Notes under the pieces: model-generated
What the model was told of the DNA's origin: nothing
What the model saw: only the letters and a program-made list of their open reading frames with translations
Databases searched by the model: none
IMG/VR virus record: IMGVR_UViG_3300017963_000201
Span: 80,960 to 144,959 of that record
Reading direction: 5' to 3' (one strand)
DNA length: 64,000 nt
Source: a virus
Position numbers and translations under genes: made by a program
Shown: in pieces, positions 57,184 through 64,000 of the stretch
Numbering within the stretch: the first letter of the stretch is position 1
Layout of the letters: the number at the start of each line of letters is the position of its first letter

Positions 57184-57492
57184 TTATCTACGGTCATAAA
57201 TTTCTCTTTTACGGGATTCTTCCTCTTCGATACCACGCTCAACCCTATCGTAATAGGCATCCTCGTTTTGTTTCAGAAGATCTTCGATAACAGGCTTCCA
57301 ATCTTCCGCAACCTGAAGATCCTCATAATACTGATCCCATTCTTCCTCTGCCCTACTAGCTTCCTCTTCCGTCAGATCCGGATCATCCGGTTCATAGCTA
57401 GGAGCAAACTTACCCGATAGGACTTCCTCTAAAGCATCATTAATCGCATCAATCTCTTCGTAGGCAATTCTACCATTACTGCCACGGCTCAT
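57184..57492 (-). CDS. acidic helical protein, C-terminal part of a TAG-split gene
   Basis: 102 residues from ATG 57492: MSRGSNGRIAYEEIDAINDA then a very acidic helix. The same frame is open upstream through 19 codons (LLDLIGTLYSGQGDPLYAV) to a TAG at 57550 and then a further 31-codon start. The ATG at 57492 has no clear ribosome site, so the true start is probably 57645. Confidence 0.5.
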   Translation of the reverse strand: MSRGSNGRIAYEEIDAINDALEEVLSGKFAPSYEPDDPDLTEEEASRAEEEWDQYYEDLQVAEDWKPVIEDLLKQNEDAYYDRVERGIEEEESRKREIYDRR

Positions 57493-57549
57493 AACGGCAT
57501 ACAGTGGATCTCCTTGACCAGAATATAGAGTACCAATAAGATCTAATAG

Positions 57550-57645
57550 CTAACTCCAATGAGAATCCTCTACGTACTCTGGAAGAGTAATCGTGTAGTC
57601 ATCCGGATATTTCTGTGCCCTCACATTCTTAATGAATTTTCTCAT
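57550..57645 (-). CDS. N-terminal part of a TAG-split gene, AQ-type
   Basis: ATG 57645 to TAG 57550: MRKFIKNVRAQKYPDDYTI and onward, 31 residues. The upstream TGA lies eight bases away. KYPDDYTITL resembles KYPDQYTVAI, which follows the first AQ motif of the 28933 protein. The frame continues after TAG into 57184-57492. Confidence 0.5.
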   Translation of the reverse strand: MRKFIKNVRAQKYPDDYTITLPEYVEDSHWS

Positions 57646-57652
57646 AGCACCC

Positions 57653-57748
57653 TCACTTTTCAAATTGATCTTGGGAATAACTTGGATTTCCCTTCTTGAT
57701 CTCTTCTTCTTTTTCATCCCACCACTTCTTAGGAGGTTTTTTTGGCAT
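57653..57748 (-). CDS. 31-residue basic/acidic peptide
   Basis: ATG 57748 to TGA 57653: MPKKPPKKWWDEKEEEIKKG and onward. It starts three bases after the previous stop and ends just before the next ATG. Plausible small gene. Confidence 0.4.
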   Translation of the reverse strand: MPKKPPKKWWDEKEEEIKKGNPSYSQDQFEK

Positions 57749-57750
57749 AA

Positions 57751-58146
57751 TTATGAATCCCTAAAATAGACCGCACCCGAAGGTAAAGAAGAATAGTCAC
57801 CTGTATAGTGAGACAGAAAATGCTCCCATCCAGCCCCACGAATAGCATCCTCTTCGGTTTTATATAAGATATAGTTACCAATTTTATAAGCATCACCGTA
57901 AGCAAACTTAGGATACGGCTTATACTCTTCAATCAATTCCATAATATCATCACCGGAGTCTTCAGCTACTTCTATTACTAACTCAAGATCTTCATCAGAA
58001 AAATCTTCGAGTAAGAAATCCCTTACCAATTCTATTTCGTCTTCGTCTTTACCTTTTAGTAGTTTATTAAGTTGGTTAAAAAGCTTGGTATCGAGATTGT
58101 CTTCGATCTCTTTCAAAGCAGTGCTTTTTTGGGAATATCTATACAT
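57751..58146 (-). CDS. acidic hypothetical protein
   Basis: 131 residues starting MYRYSQKSTALKEIED. Very acidic helices (LVIEVAEDSGDDIMELIEEY), then a small C-terminal GDAYKIGNYILYKTEEDA domain. N-terminus related in style to the AQ proteins. Confidence 0.5.
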   Translation of the reverse strand: MYRYSQKSTALKEIEDNLDTKLFNQLNKLLKGKDEDEIELVRDFLLEDFSDEDLELVIEVAEDSGDDIMELIEEYKPYPKFAYGDAYKIGNYILYKTEEDAIRGAGWEHFLSHYTGDYSSLPSGAVYFRDS

Positions 58147-58175
58147 GACTCTCTCTCTTAAGAGATTAATACAAG

Positions 58176-58571
58176 TTACCCTTTATTTACTACAGCTTTA
58201 ACCTGACTCTTTAACTTTTGTACAGAATTTGATTCTGTCGTAACCTTAATCGCATGGCGCGTACCTATAGTAGTTAATCCTACGGTAATCCCACCCAAAG
58301 CACCATCCATAAAACCTAAAAATGAAGGGTTTTGTGATCCTAAAGTTACTAGTCCCCCAGCAACACCAAACAAAAATAATAGTACCCAGGTCTTTATATT
58401 TTTGTTTGGGAGTTTATCAAAAAACTTGGTAACTAATGGAATATTAAATCCCGCTTTTCCTCTTAAGATTTGAATCAAAAGATAAAGCACAGTAGCTACT
58501 CCAATGTACCAACCGGCTTGGAAGTCTTGAAATAGCTGTCTAAGTGTCGCTATTATTCCTCCAATTTCCAT
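58176..58571 (-). CDS. holin-like multi-pass membrane protein
   Basis: 131 residues with three hydrophobic segments (about 18-36, 61-80 and 84-106), a short N-terminus and a basic C-terminal tail, the layout of phage holins that permeabilise the inner membrane. Close to spanin-like genes. No specific holin family identified, so a membrane protein of other function remains possible. Confidence 0.5.
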   Translation of the reverse strand: MEIGGIIATLRQLFQDFQAGWYIGVATVLYLLIQILRGKAGFNIPLVTKFFDKLPNKNIKTWVLLFLFGVAGGLVTLGSQNPSFLGFMDGALGGITVGLTTIGTRHAIKVTTESNSVQKLKSQVKAVVNKG

Positions 58572-58698
58572 TTTTATTCTCCTCTTCTACTGTTTTCTTA
58601 TATGGCAATACCCGATTACCACATATGCCGCATATGGAACCTAGTTTCTGGATAGTCTTGCATATAGAGCAGACAACCATCCTAACTTGTTCTTTCAT
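58540..58698 (-). CDS. 52-residue zinc-ribbon protein
   Basis: ATG 58698 to TAG 58540: MKEQVRMVVCSICKTIQKLG and CGICGNRVLPYKK, one zinc site. Overlaps the holin-like start by 32 bases. A typical small phage zinc ribbon. Confidence 0.55.
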   Translation of the reverse strand: MKEQVRMVVCSICKTIQKLGSICGICGNRVLPYKKTVEEENKNGNWRNNSDT

Positions 58699-58731
58699 GA
58701 TCTAAGTATAAGAGGAAATAGGGAGGGCAAG

Positions 58732-59091
58732 TTAACTATTGTTTTTACGCTTTTTTGTACGGTCGATTCTTCTCTGTGCTACAGCAGCAAGATTAACTAA
58801 TTCAAGCTTTGTATTGTTAAGATTGGCTCTTTGAGCTAAATACTCTGATACTTTCAAATATAAACTATGCTTACCTTTTTCGTCAATAGGAGGAATCTCC
58901 AAAAAAGGTAAACCATCTAGATTAACTACCAAGCGAAACCTAGTAAATCTTTTATTAGTAAAGCATATCGCTTCTAAGTTTTTCAGCGAATAGTCTTTAA
59001 TAATTTTATTTAAGAAATTTCCCTGAGCCGTAATAAACCGCAGGTCTACATAATCAACCTGGCCTTTTATCTTCAATCTATTTTTCGCCAT
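58732..59091 (-). CDS. hypothetical basic protein
   Basis: 119 residues with a basic C-terminus (RRIDRTKKRKNNS). Beta/alpha N-terminal part. TAATG junction with the frame upstream. Unknown. Confidence 0.5.
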   Translation of the reverse strand: MAKNRLKIKGQVDYVDLRFITAQGNFLNKIIKDYSLKNLEAICFTNKRFTRFRLVVNLDGLPFLEIPPIDEKGKHSLYLKVSEYLAQRANLNNTKLELVNLAAVAQRRIDRTKKRKNNS

Positions 59092-59297
59092 TACATACCG
59101 ACCACTTGTTTTATAATATTTAGTATTTGGGTCTTTGTAAGTCCTACTTTAAAAGTAGTACCTTCAAAAGATATAGTAACATCAATAGCACTATTCTTAT
59201 GACCATTTTTCTTAGGACCAGATTCCTTCCTATCCTTATAATACCAATATCTCAAGGTGGCTTCTGGAATATTGGTATCCGGAAAATCCTCTTTGAT
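59091..59297 (-). other. in-frame coding extension beyond TAG (59298)
   Basis: After TAG 59298-59300 the same frame runs 68 codons (IKEDFPDTNIPEATLRYWYY, then SAIDVTISFEGTTFKVGLT) to TAA 59091-59093, which overlaps the next ATG. It has no start of its own. A DNA-binding-style domain pairs naturally with the upstream HTH part. Confidence 0.55.
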
Positions 59298-59549
59298 CTA
59301 ATCTCTAACATCAGTAAAACGAACATTCATGGCACTGTATGCCTGAATCTTTTCACATACCTCTGATCTGTCTTTTTTTGGTTTTCCCAGATCCCTTTTG
59401 TAGCGATAGATTAAACCACTCACAACCTTTTCTGTAAGATCTTTAAATTCAGGATTGTTCTTTATAAGGTGTTTTATTATCTGTTTTCTAGTTTTGCCCT
59501 GTTGCTTAAATTCATAAGCTATCTTAGGCCAATCGCTCGGGTATACCAT
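59298..59549 (-). CDS. helix-turn-helix-like protein ending at an internal TAG
   Basis: 83 residues: KIAYEFKQQGKTRKQIIKHL looks like a helix-turn-helix, then KVVSGLIYRYKRDLGKPKKD. Stop TAG; the frame continues to 59091. The full readthrough product would be 152 residues. Confidence 0.55.
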   Translation of the reverse strand: MVYPSDWPKIAYEFKQQGKTRKQIIKHLIKNNPEFKDLTEKVVSGLIYRYKRDLGKPKKDRSEVCEKIQAYSAMNVRFTDVRD

Positions 59550-59609
59550 CTTAATCCCTCCGTATTAGAGGGTCTATAAATGATTAATCTTCAGGATGCA
59601 AGAGAAAAA

Positions 59610-60110
59610 TTAATCGAAGGATTTTTCCATATCTTCTAGTAGGTTATAGTAGTCTGAAGATTCTTTTAGGTGCGCCCATGCAATCTTAGCCGTAGTTTCC
59701 AGGTCCCCTCCCGTTACGTCTGTTTCTTCGTCTTTAGGTCCGTGTTCCTTCTCTACCTCGATCCCTTTCTTTAGATCATCCGGGGTAAATTCTACTTCGT
59801 CCCAGTTAATCCCAATCCTCTCACCGATCTCTTTAGCATCGTATGCCGTCTTTAAATAACGAACAACAAAAGCGAGGGATGCTAAAGATTTTCCTGGTTG
59901 TAAGGTTTGTTGGGTCGTATTTAGCTCTCTGTTTTCTGCAGGAAAGGCTTCCTCTGGCTCATCGGGTTCGCCGGGCGCTTGGCTTTCTACGGCCTGTTGT
60001 AGAGTCTGTTTAACCTTTTCTATCTCTGTATCCGCGATCCCAAGATCCTTCATTGACTTTTGAAGATCATCAATAAAGGATTGGTCTATTTGTTGCGATA
60101 GCTTTTTCAA
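59610..60110 (-). CDS. acidic hypothetical protein
   Basis: 166 residues starting MKKLSQQIDQSFIDDLQ. Acidic, helical, with a proline/glutamate linker (ESQAPGEPDEPEEAFPAEN). Unknown; possibly of the same class as the 22-34 kb proteins. Confidence 0.5.
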   Translation of the reverse strand: MKKLSQQIDQSFIDDLQKSMKDLGIADTEIEKVKQTLQQAVESQAPGEPDEPEEAFPAENRELNTTQQTLQPGKSLASLAFVVRYLKTAYDAKEIGERIGINWDEVEFTPDDLKKGIEVEKEHGPKDEETDVTGGDLETTAKIAWAHLKESSDYYNLLEDMEKSFD

Positions 60111-60928
60111 AATTCTTCTTCCTCGGTATACCCTAAACTTTTCAATGCATCTGCAACTTCATCCTCTGAAAAATCCTCTAAAGTTAAAATCTCATTTGCA
60201 TTTTCTGCATTTTCCAAAAGATAGTCATACACCTCCTGTACTATAGCATCAGATGGGTTGTCTACATGATACCAAACAAATTCTTCTATAATCTCATTAA
60301 TCCTAGCAGACTCATATTCTTCTATAATCTCATTAATCCTAGCAGACTCATACGCTTCATACCAATCACCCTTAGTTGTAATCATAACCGTCCCATCCTC
60401 TATATCATAAAGAACACACGTAGAATACATATCACCAGAATTAGTATACATAGCAACAGTCTCACCATAATAAGCATCATATTTAGTTGGATCCCTAATG
60501 CCTTCTATCCCATGAAAACCACCAGCATCATTGATAGCCAACAATACATCATTTATTTCTTTAGAACCAGCTTCTTTTAATGCTTGGTACAACTCGGGGG
60601 CCATATCCTCATTACCTTCGTGCTCTAATAACTCCGCTAGATCACCTACACTAAAGTCTACTTTAGCCGCATTTCTATAGATACGCATACTTTCCATAAC
60701 AAAGCCTCCGTAAGTTTCTGTAAAGTTTAATGCATCAGTTTTGTACTTATTGCCACCGTTATCCTGATAGTAAATCATAGATAATTCTGGATTCTCAGGA
60801 TCCCGTCTAACATTAGTTATGATTACTTCTGGGACATTCCACTTCCAATTATTAGGATTTCTCAATGATACGGTTGACTCAGGATTGCTAAACCGCATAC
60901 CCTTAGCTAGATCCCGATAATCCATCAA
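60107..60928 (-). CDS. acidic hypothetical protein with an internal duplication
   Basis: 273 residues. SMRIYRNAAKVDFSVGD lies near residue 80 and recalls the AQ-type N-termini. ESARINEIIEEY is followed at once by ESARINEIIEEF, encoded by an exact 36-bp tandem duplication. Unknown function. Confidence 0.5.
   Translation of the reverse strand: MMDYRDLAKGMRFSNPESTVSLRNPNNWKWNVPEVIITNVRRDPENPELSMIYYQDNGGNKYKTDALNFTETYGGFVMESMRIYRNAAKVDFSVGDLAELLEHEGNEDMAPELYQALKEAGSKEINDVLLAINDAGGFHGIEGIRDPTKYDAYYGETVAMYTNSGDMYSTCVLYDIEDGTVMITTKGDWYEAYESARINEIIEEYESARINEIIEEFVWYHVDNPSDAIVQEVYDYLLENAENANEILTLEDFSEDEVADALKSLGYTEEEEF
60281..60352. repeat. exact 36-bp tandem duplication
   Basis: Two identical 36-base copies lie head to tail (60281-60316, 60317-60352) inside the gene at 60107, adding 12 residues in frame. 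Recent slippage or recombination. Confidence 0.9.
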
Positions 60929-60969
60929 TCTTGCTCCTTGATAATTAACTTTCCTTGTATATGCACAGG

Positions 60970-61110
60970 TTATTCTCCAGGAGGCTCTATGCCGTCACCG
61001 CATACAAGAATGGTATAATTGAATGGGTCTTCATATTTAATTATTGTCTGCAAATTCTTTAACTTTTTGATCTCTCTATTACCCAAAGAATGTATATCTA
61101 ATTTTTTCAT
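60970..61110 (-). CDS. 46-residue hypothetical protein
   Basis: ATG 61110 overlaps the stop of the adhesin gene (ATGA) and ends TAA 60970: MKKLDIHSLGNREIKKL then DPFNYTILVCGDGIEP. Coupled to the adhesin gene. Unknown. Confidence 0.55.
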   Translation of the reverse strand: MKKLDIHSLGNREIKKLKNLQTIIKYEDPFNYTILVCGDGIEPPGE

Positions 61111-63617
61111 CAATAAGGATCTTTCGGCGGCCTTCCATCGTTGAACCCGTGCTTAGGCCAAACGGCGTTGTAGGGCACGATTGCCCAGTTGGCTATGTAG
61201 CCATCGAAATGATCACTGTTACCAGGATCAGAGCCTATATACAAGTCACCAGCGCCATCCTGTATACCTGTCCCTGATCCTGTGGAACTATTCCAATCAT
61301 ACCAAGTAGAATTATTCACATTGTAATGATGTCCTGCCACAATCCCAGTGTTATCTGTGCATATTTCAACAAACTTCCAATCCCCAGCAGTCCAGTTTAT
61401 AGCCGTAGTGGCCAAATATTTTGCTTTATAATCACCCGCTGAATCATAAATATACACTTCTAATCTATTGCTATTTTCTCTTCTAACCCACCAAATATTG
61501 TTTGCGCCAGCCGTTGCGGAGGTTCTAACAAAATGATGTCTAGAACTATCGGTTGCGGACCAATCGTTGTACACCCATGCAGACCAACAGAATCCATTCT
61601 CCCACGCATACCCGTCTTCTTCTTGCACGTAGTCGGCAAGCGGGTTATGTACTTCTAAAGATCTGTCTGTGTACGTGACCGCTCCACCGCTTGCGGGAAC
61701 GTGAACCGGAGGTGTCCTGTAACTTGCCACCTTCACGTCAACCAGATCAAAAAAAGACTCTGATGCTTGCGCGCTTCTATCGCGGAAAAAAACATAATAA
61801 CTCTGTGTTGAGCCATCCCAAGATGCAGCGGCAACAGATCCACCATACCAAGTCCAAACATCCGTCAACGGTTGATTGGCTTTAAAAGTCAAAGCTGATA
61901 GATAACCAGTGCAAGCCACGCCAGAATATTGCGCGATATACAGATCCGTCAAAGTAGCAGTGCCTTTGGCTTTGATGTAACCATACATGTCTGATCCCAC
62001 ACCCACCGTTTGACAATCAGAGTGCCATGAGCAATATGACGTAGAACCAGTTTTAATGCACCTTGCGCTCGCATCGCCATGAACACTTTCGGCAAGATAG
62101 GCTGTTATACTCGCAGTTCCATCGCCAGCATATTCCGTCTCGGTCCAATTCGTAAAATTAGCTACACTCGGATCTCCCGTGTACGTCTCAAAAGAATTGT
62201 TTTCTATCAGCCCGCTGTATTGTTCGAAAGAAGCATATGAATTCCATTCAGCTTCGCATTTTCCTGCTGTGCCATCACGACATCTGTCTGTGCTGCAAGT
62301 GGCGTGACTGGTCGTGTTCGTGCAATCTGTTGAATATGTACCATCCAATCCATGATAACGAACGCCCGGATAGTATGGACTGATAAACTTCACCGCTTCT
62401 GTACCTGACAATGCCTTATCCCAATAGCAACACTTTTCAACCGTTACATTCGCAGCCGCATTTCCACCATACCTTGAAGCCACGTTCACCGAAGATGTAG
62501 AATCATTGATCTCCAATTCAGACAATGATTTGTTGTTCGACAAAAAATCAACATAAGCATATGACGTGCTTGCTTGGTGATACGAAAAAACTAGATCGCT
62601 TCTATTGCCATTAACCAACGAATTGTTCACAGCGAAAGCATCCGTTGCCGTGCCATCAGAAGAAACATAAACAAGCAACGCGCCACCGTTGTTTTGCAGA
62701 TCCCAGGCACGTTCATTGCCCGCAGTGTCGTGTTTCGAGATTATAGAATCACTGCTAGTAACGCTATGGGGGATCACAGAGCAAGCAACACTAAAATCAC
62801 CATTCGGATTGAACGTACCGTCGTTGGCTCTGTAAAGATAATCGTTCGACCCGTCAAAATATGCGCCCCTATTTTGTGTCGGTCCAGTTGAATTCTGTGA
62901 TTTGTACAAAGTATCTTTGTTGCCATATGCAGGATGATCCAACCCGTTAGCAACGGTCAATTCGTAGTTGCCGGGTTTCGATGTGATCTTTGACTTCAAC
63001 TCCGCGATCTCCACACCGTCAATGATCACATCGCCGTCGATGCAACCGATAGACACTTTGTAACTGCTTTTGTCAGCAGGACCAACGATAATATTGGCCG
63101 TGCCTTTGGCCCAACTTGTCGAGGTCGTGGTTGACGAATAAGTGAAAGCAGCGCCCCACGCATCAGTCGTGAAATTGTAGAATTCGGTGTTGCCTGCGTT
63201 CGAGACACTGACATCAACCGTGTCCGCACCGTCACCCAAAGACCAAAAAGAGATCTGGTATGTCTTGCCCGCTTCAAGGTCCATAGTGTAATGGACAACG
63301 GAATAATTTATAAGACCACCGCCCACTACATTCAACGAACTCGAACCGTCATATATCTGTGTCGTTTCTTGCGCGATAGCGCCAGTCCCTATCGACCCGT
63401 CAACCCAACCATCAGGAACGCCACCCGTCCAACCCTCGAAAGAACCAGTTCCTTGAAAGTGATCTCCCGTTGTTCCAGGATCGATCTCCCAACACGCTTT
63501 GAGCTTGTCGTGGGTGTAACAATCTCGCCTTGAATAATCAGCCGATCCATAGGGACCGTCCGCAAATGCGGACATCGAAAAAAACAAAACAAGGAAACCC
63601 AATATTGATCGTGTCAT
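61110..63617 (-). CDS. secreted multi-domain LamG/CBM-like adhesin or tail protein
   Basis: 835 residues from ATG 63617 (AAGGTGAG upstream). Sec-type signal peptide (SILGFLVLFFSMSAFA, cut after AFA). Then a jelly-roll/CBM4-9-like module (GSFEGWTGGVPDGW, AGKTYQISFWSLG), a concanavalin/LamG-like module (AYFDGSNDYLYRA, DFSVACSVIPHS), a second jelly-roll (NNSFETYTGDPSV, FTNWTETEY) and a C-terminal LamG (FCWSAWVYNDWS, RLEVYIYDS). GC content is higher than most neighbours. Likely binds carbohydrate; whether it is a virion adhesin or a secreted lysogenic factor is not settled. Confidence 0.65.
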   Translation of the reverse strand: MTRSILGFLVLFFSMSAFADGPYGSADYSRRDCYTHDKLKACWEIDPGTTGDHFQGTGSFEGWTGGVPDGWVDGSIGTGAIAQETTQIYDGSSSLNVVGGGLINYSVVHYTMDLEAGKTYQISFWSLGDGADTVDVSVSNAGNTEFYNFTTDAWGAAFTYSSTTTSTSWAKGTANIIVGPADKSSYKVSIGCIDGDVIIDGVEIAELKSKITSKPGNYELTVANGLDHPAYGNKDTLYKSQNSTGPTQNRGAYFDGSNDYLYRANDGTFNPNGDFSVACSVIPHSVTSSDSIISKHDTAGNERAWDLQNNGGALLVYVSSDGTATDAFAVNNSLVNGNRSDLVFSYHQASTSYAYVDFLSNNKSLSELEINDSTSSVNVASRYGGNAAANVTVEKCCYWDKALSGTEAVKFISPYYPGVRYHGLDGTYSTDCTNTTSHATCSTDRCRDGTAGKCEAEWNSYASFEQYSGLIENNSFETYTGDPSVANFTNWTETEYAGDGTASITAYLAESVHGDASARCIKTGSTSYCSWHSDCQTVGVGSDMYGYIKAKGTATLTDLYIAQYSGVACTGYLSALTFKANQPLTDVWTWYGGSVAAASWDGSTQSYYVFFRDRSAQASESFFDLVDVKVASYRTPPVHVPASGGAVTYTDRSLEVHNPLADYVQEEDGYAWENGFCWSAWVYNDWSATDSSRHHFVRTSATAGANNIWWVRRENSNRLEVYIYDSAGDYKAKYLATTAINWTAGDWKFVEICTDNTGIVAGHHYNVNNSTWYDWNSSTGSGTGIQDGAGDLYIGSDPGNSDHFDGYIANWAIVPYNAVWPKHGFNDGRPPKDPY

Positions 63618-63627
63618 CAACTCACCT

Positions 63628-64000
63628 TCATGGCGTGATGTATTCACCGGGAATTATTTCTAGGTTCTTGATGTAGAAATCGGCGTCAACATCGCCAATA
63701 TATGTTTGTCCAATTCTGATCATAGCATCTGTAGTATCGAAATCAAAACTTCCAGAGCCACTAGTTGTAACAGATATATGTGTTCCATCAATGTACAATT
63801 CAGTATTTGCCCACGAAGAAAAATCTATAACAACCACATACAAATGCCATTCAGAATAATCAACAGGATTCGCAGCAGTATAAATTCTGTATTCTGTTGT
63901 TGAATCCGCATTAACCCTAACATTAAACTTTCCATCAGGTTCAGGTCCAAGTCTTAATCTATTTCTTGTATTGCTTGTCGTACCAGTATTGCCATTAATC
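63628..64000 (-). CDS. C-terminal part of a LamG-domain protein
   Basis: Open from the window edge to stop 63628-63630; 124 codons seen. The sequence LRLGPEPDGKFNVRVN, FSSWANTELYIDGTHI and AMIRIGQTYIGDVDADFY follows the LamG/concanavalin-like jelly-roll. The N-terminus lies beyond the window. It precedes the 61110 protein in the same transcription direction, so the two probably belong to one adhesin or tail-fibre operon. Confidence 0.65.
   Translation of the reverse strand, partial: INGNTGTTSNTRNRLRLGPEPDGKFNVRVNADSTTEYRIYTAANPVDYSEWHLYVVVIDFSSWANTELYIDGTHISVTTSGSGSFDFDTTDAMIRIGQTYIGDVDADFYIKNLEIIPGEYITP

Noticed and set aside
1-64000. Genome-wide recoding of TAG to glutamine
   Set aside because: Many genes end in TAG beside the next gene's ribosome site (capsid, lysin, terminase and others), sometimes as TAG-TGA or TAG-TAA, and the long structural genes have no internal TAG. 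Internal stops also include TAA and TGA.

Overview
The window looks like the interior of a large, AT-rich tailed-phage (Caudoviricetes) genome. It carries a large terminase, a portal, a prohead protease, a probable scaffold, an HK97-like major capsid protein, an M15-family lysin, putative spanin/holin-type membrane proteins and a LamG-rich adhesin, all within densely packed, overlapping small genes. The host is probably Gram-negative. Pointers are a type IV prepilin signal in a phage gene, a perfect sigma54-type promoter, a 16-bp palindrome identical to the parS form known from pseudomonads, and nucleotide-sugar genes. I cannot name the host or a close phage relative from sequence alone.

Layout. 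(1) 1-6680, plus strand: small accessory genes, a metallophosphoesterase, a GC-richer SNF2 helicase cassette (about 2.0-4.1 kb) behind a sigma54-like promoter and a sigma70-like promoter with an overlapping operator, several one- or two-knuckle zinc proteins, a dam-type methylase broken by two stops, and a NADAR N-glycosidase. (2) 6677-7082: four consecutive promoter/short RNA/terminator units on the plus strand, packed end to end where plus and minus transcription converge. (3) 7081-36588, minus strand: the morphogenesis block, read from terminase (36.6 kb) through a long array of acidic, unrecognised proteins (22-34 kb), portal, lysin, transglutaminase-like protein, RecB-like nuclease, clamp-like protein, protease, scaffold, decoration protein and capsid protein to neck/tail-type genes. 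(4) 36.7-64 kb, mostly minus strand: accessory genes including a receiver-like domain protein, a HicB-like frameshifted gene, two pilin-like paralogues, a DUF262 protein, a pentapeptide-repeat protein, a DUF6745 protein, a DNA methyltransferase, a WYL protein, RmlA and RmlD homologues, putative lysis genes, a set of small acidic proteins related in style to the 22-34 kb set, and a secreted LamG/CBM-like protein running toward the window end.

How the parts fit. Terminase, portal, protease, scaffold and capsid form the head module. The acidic proteins next to it often share a short basic N-terminus ending in Ala-Gln, and some repeat that motif internally. I infer they may be capsid-targeted or protease-processed cargo. 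The NADAR protein and a possible ADP-ribosyltransferase-like protein hint at ADP-ribose chemistry. Several genes are interrupted by in-frame stops or frameshifts. In three of them (28.9, 57.5 and 59.3 kb) the stop is TAG and coding continues in the same frame up to the next gene, which suggests readthrough, recent nonsense mutation or sequence error.

Most small genes are hypothetical. Starts were moved from the longest open frame to an internal start codon (nearly always ATG) when a Shine-Dalgarno or a tight ATGA/TAATG junction supported it.
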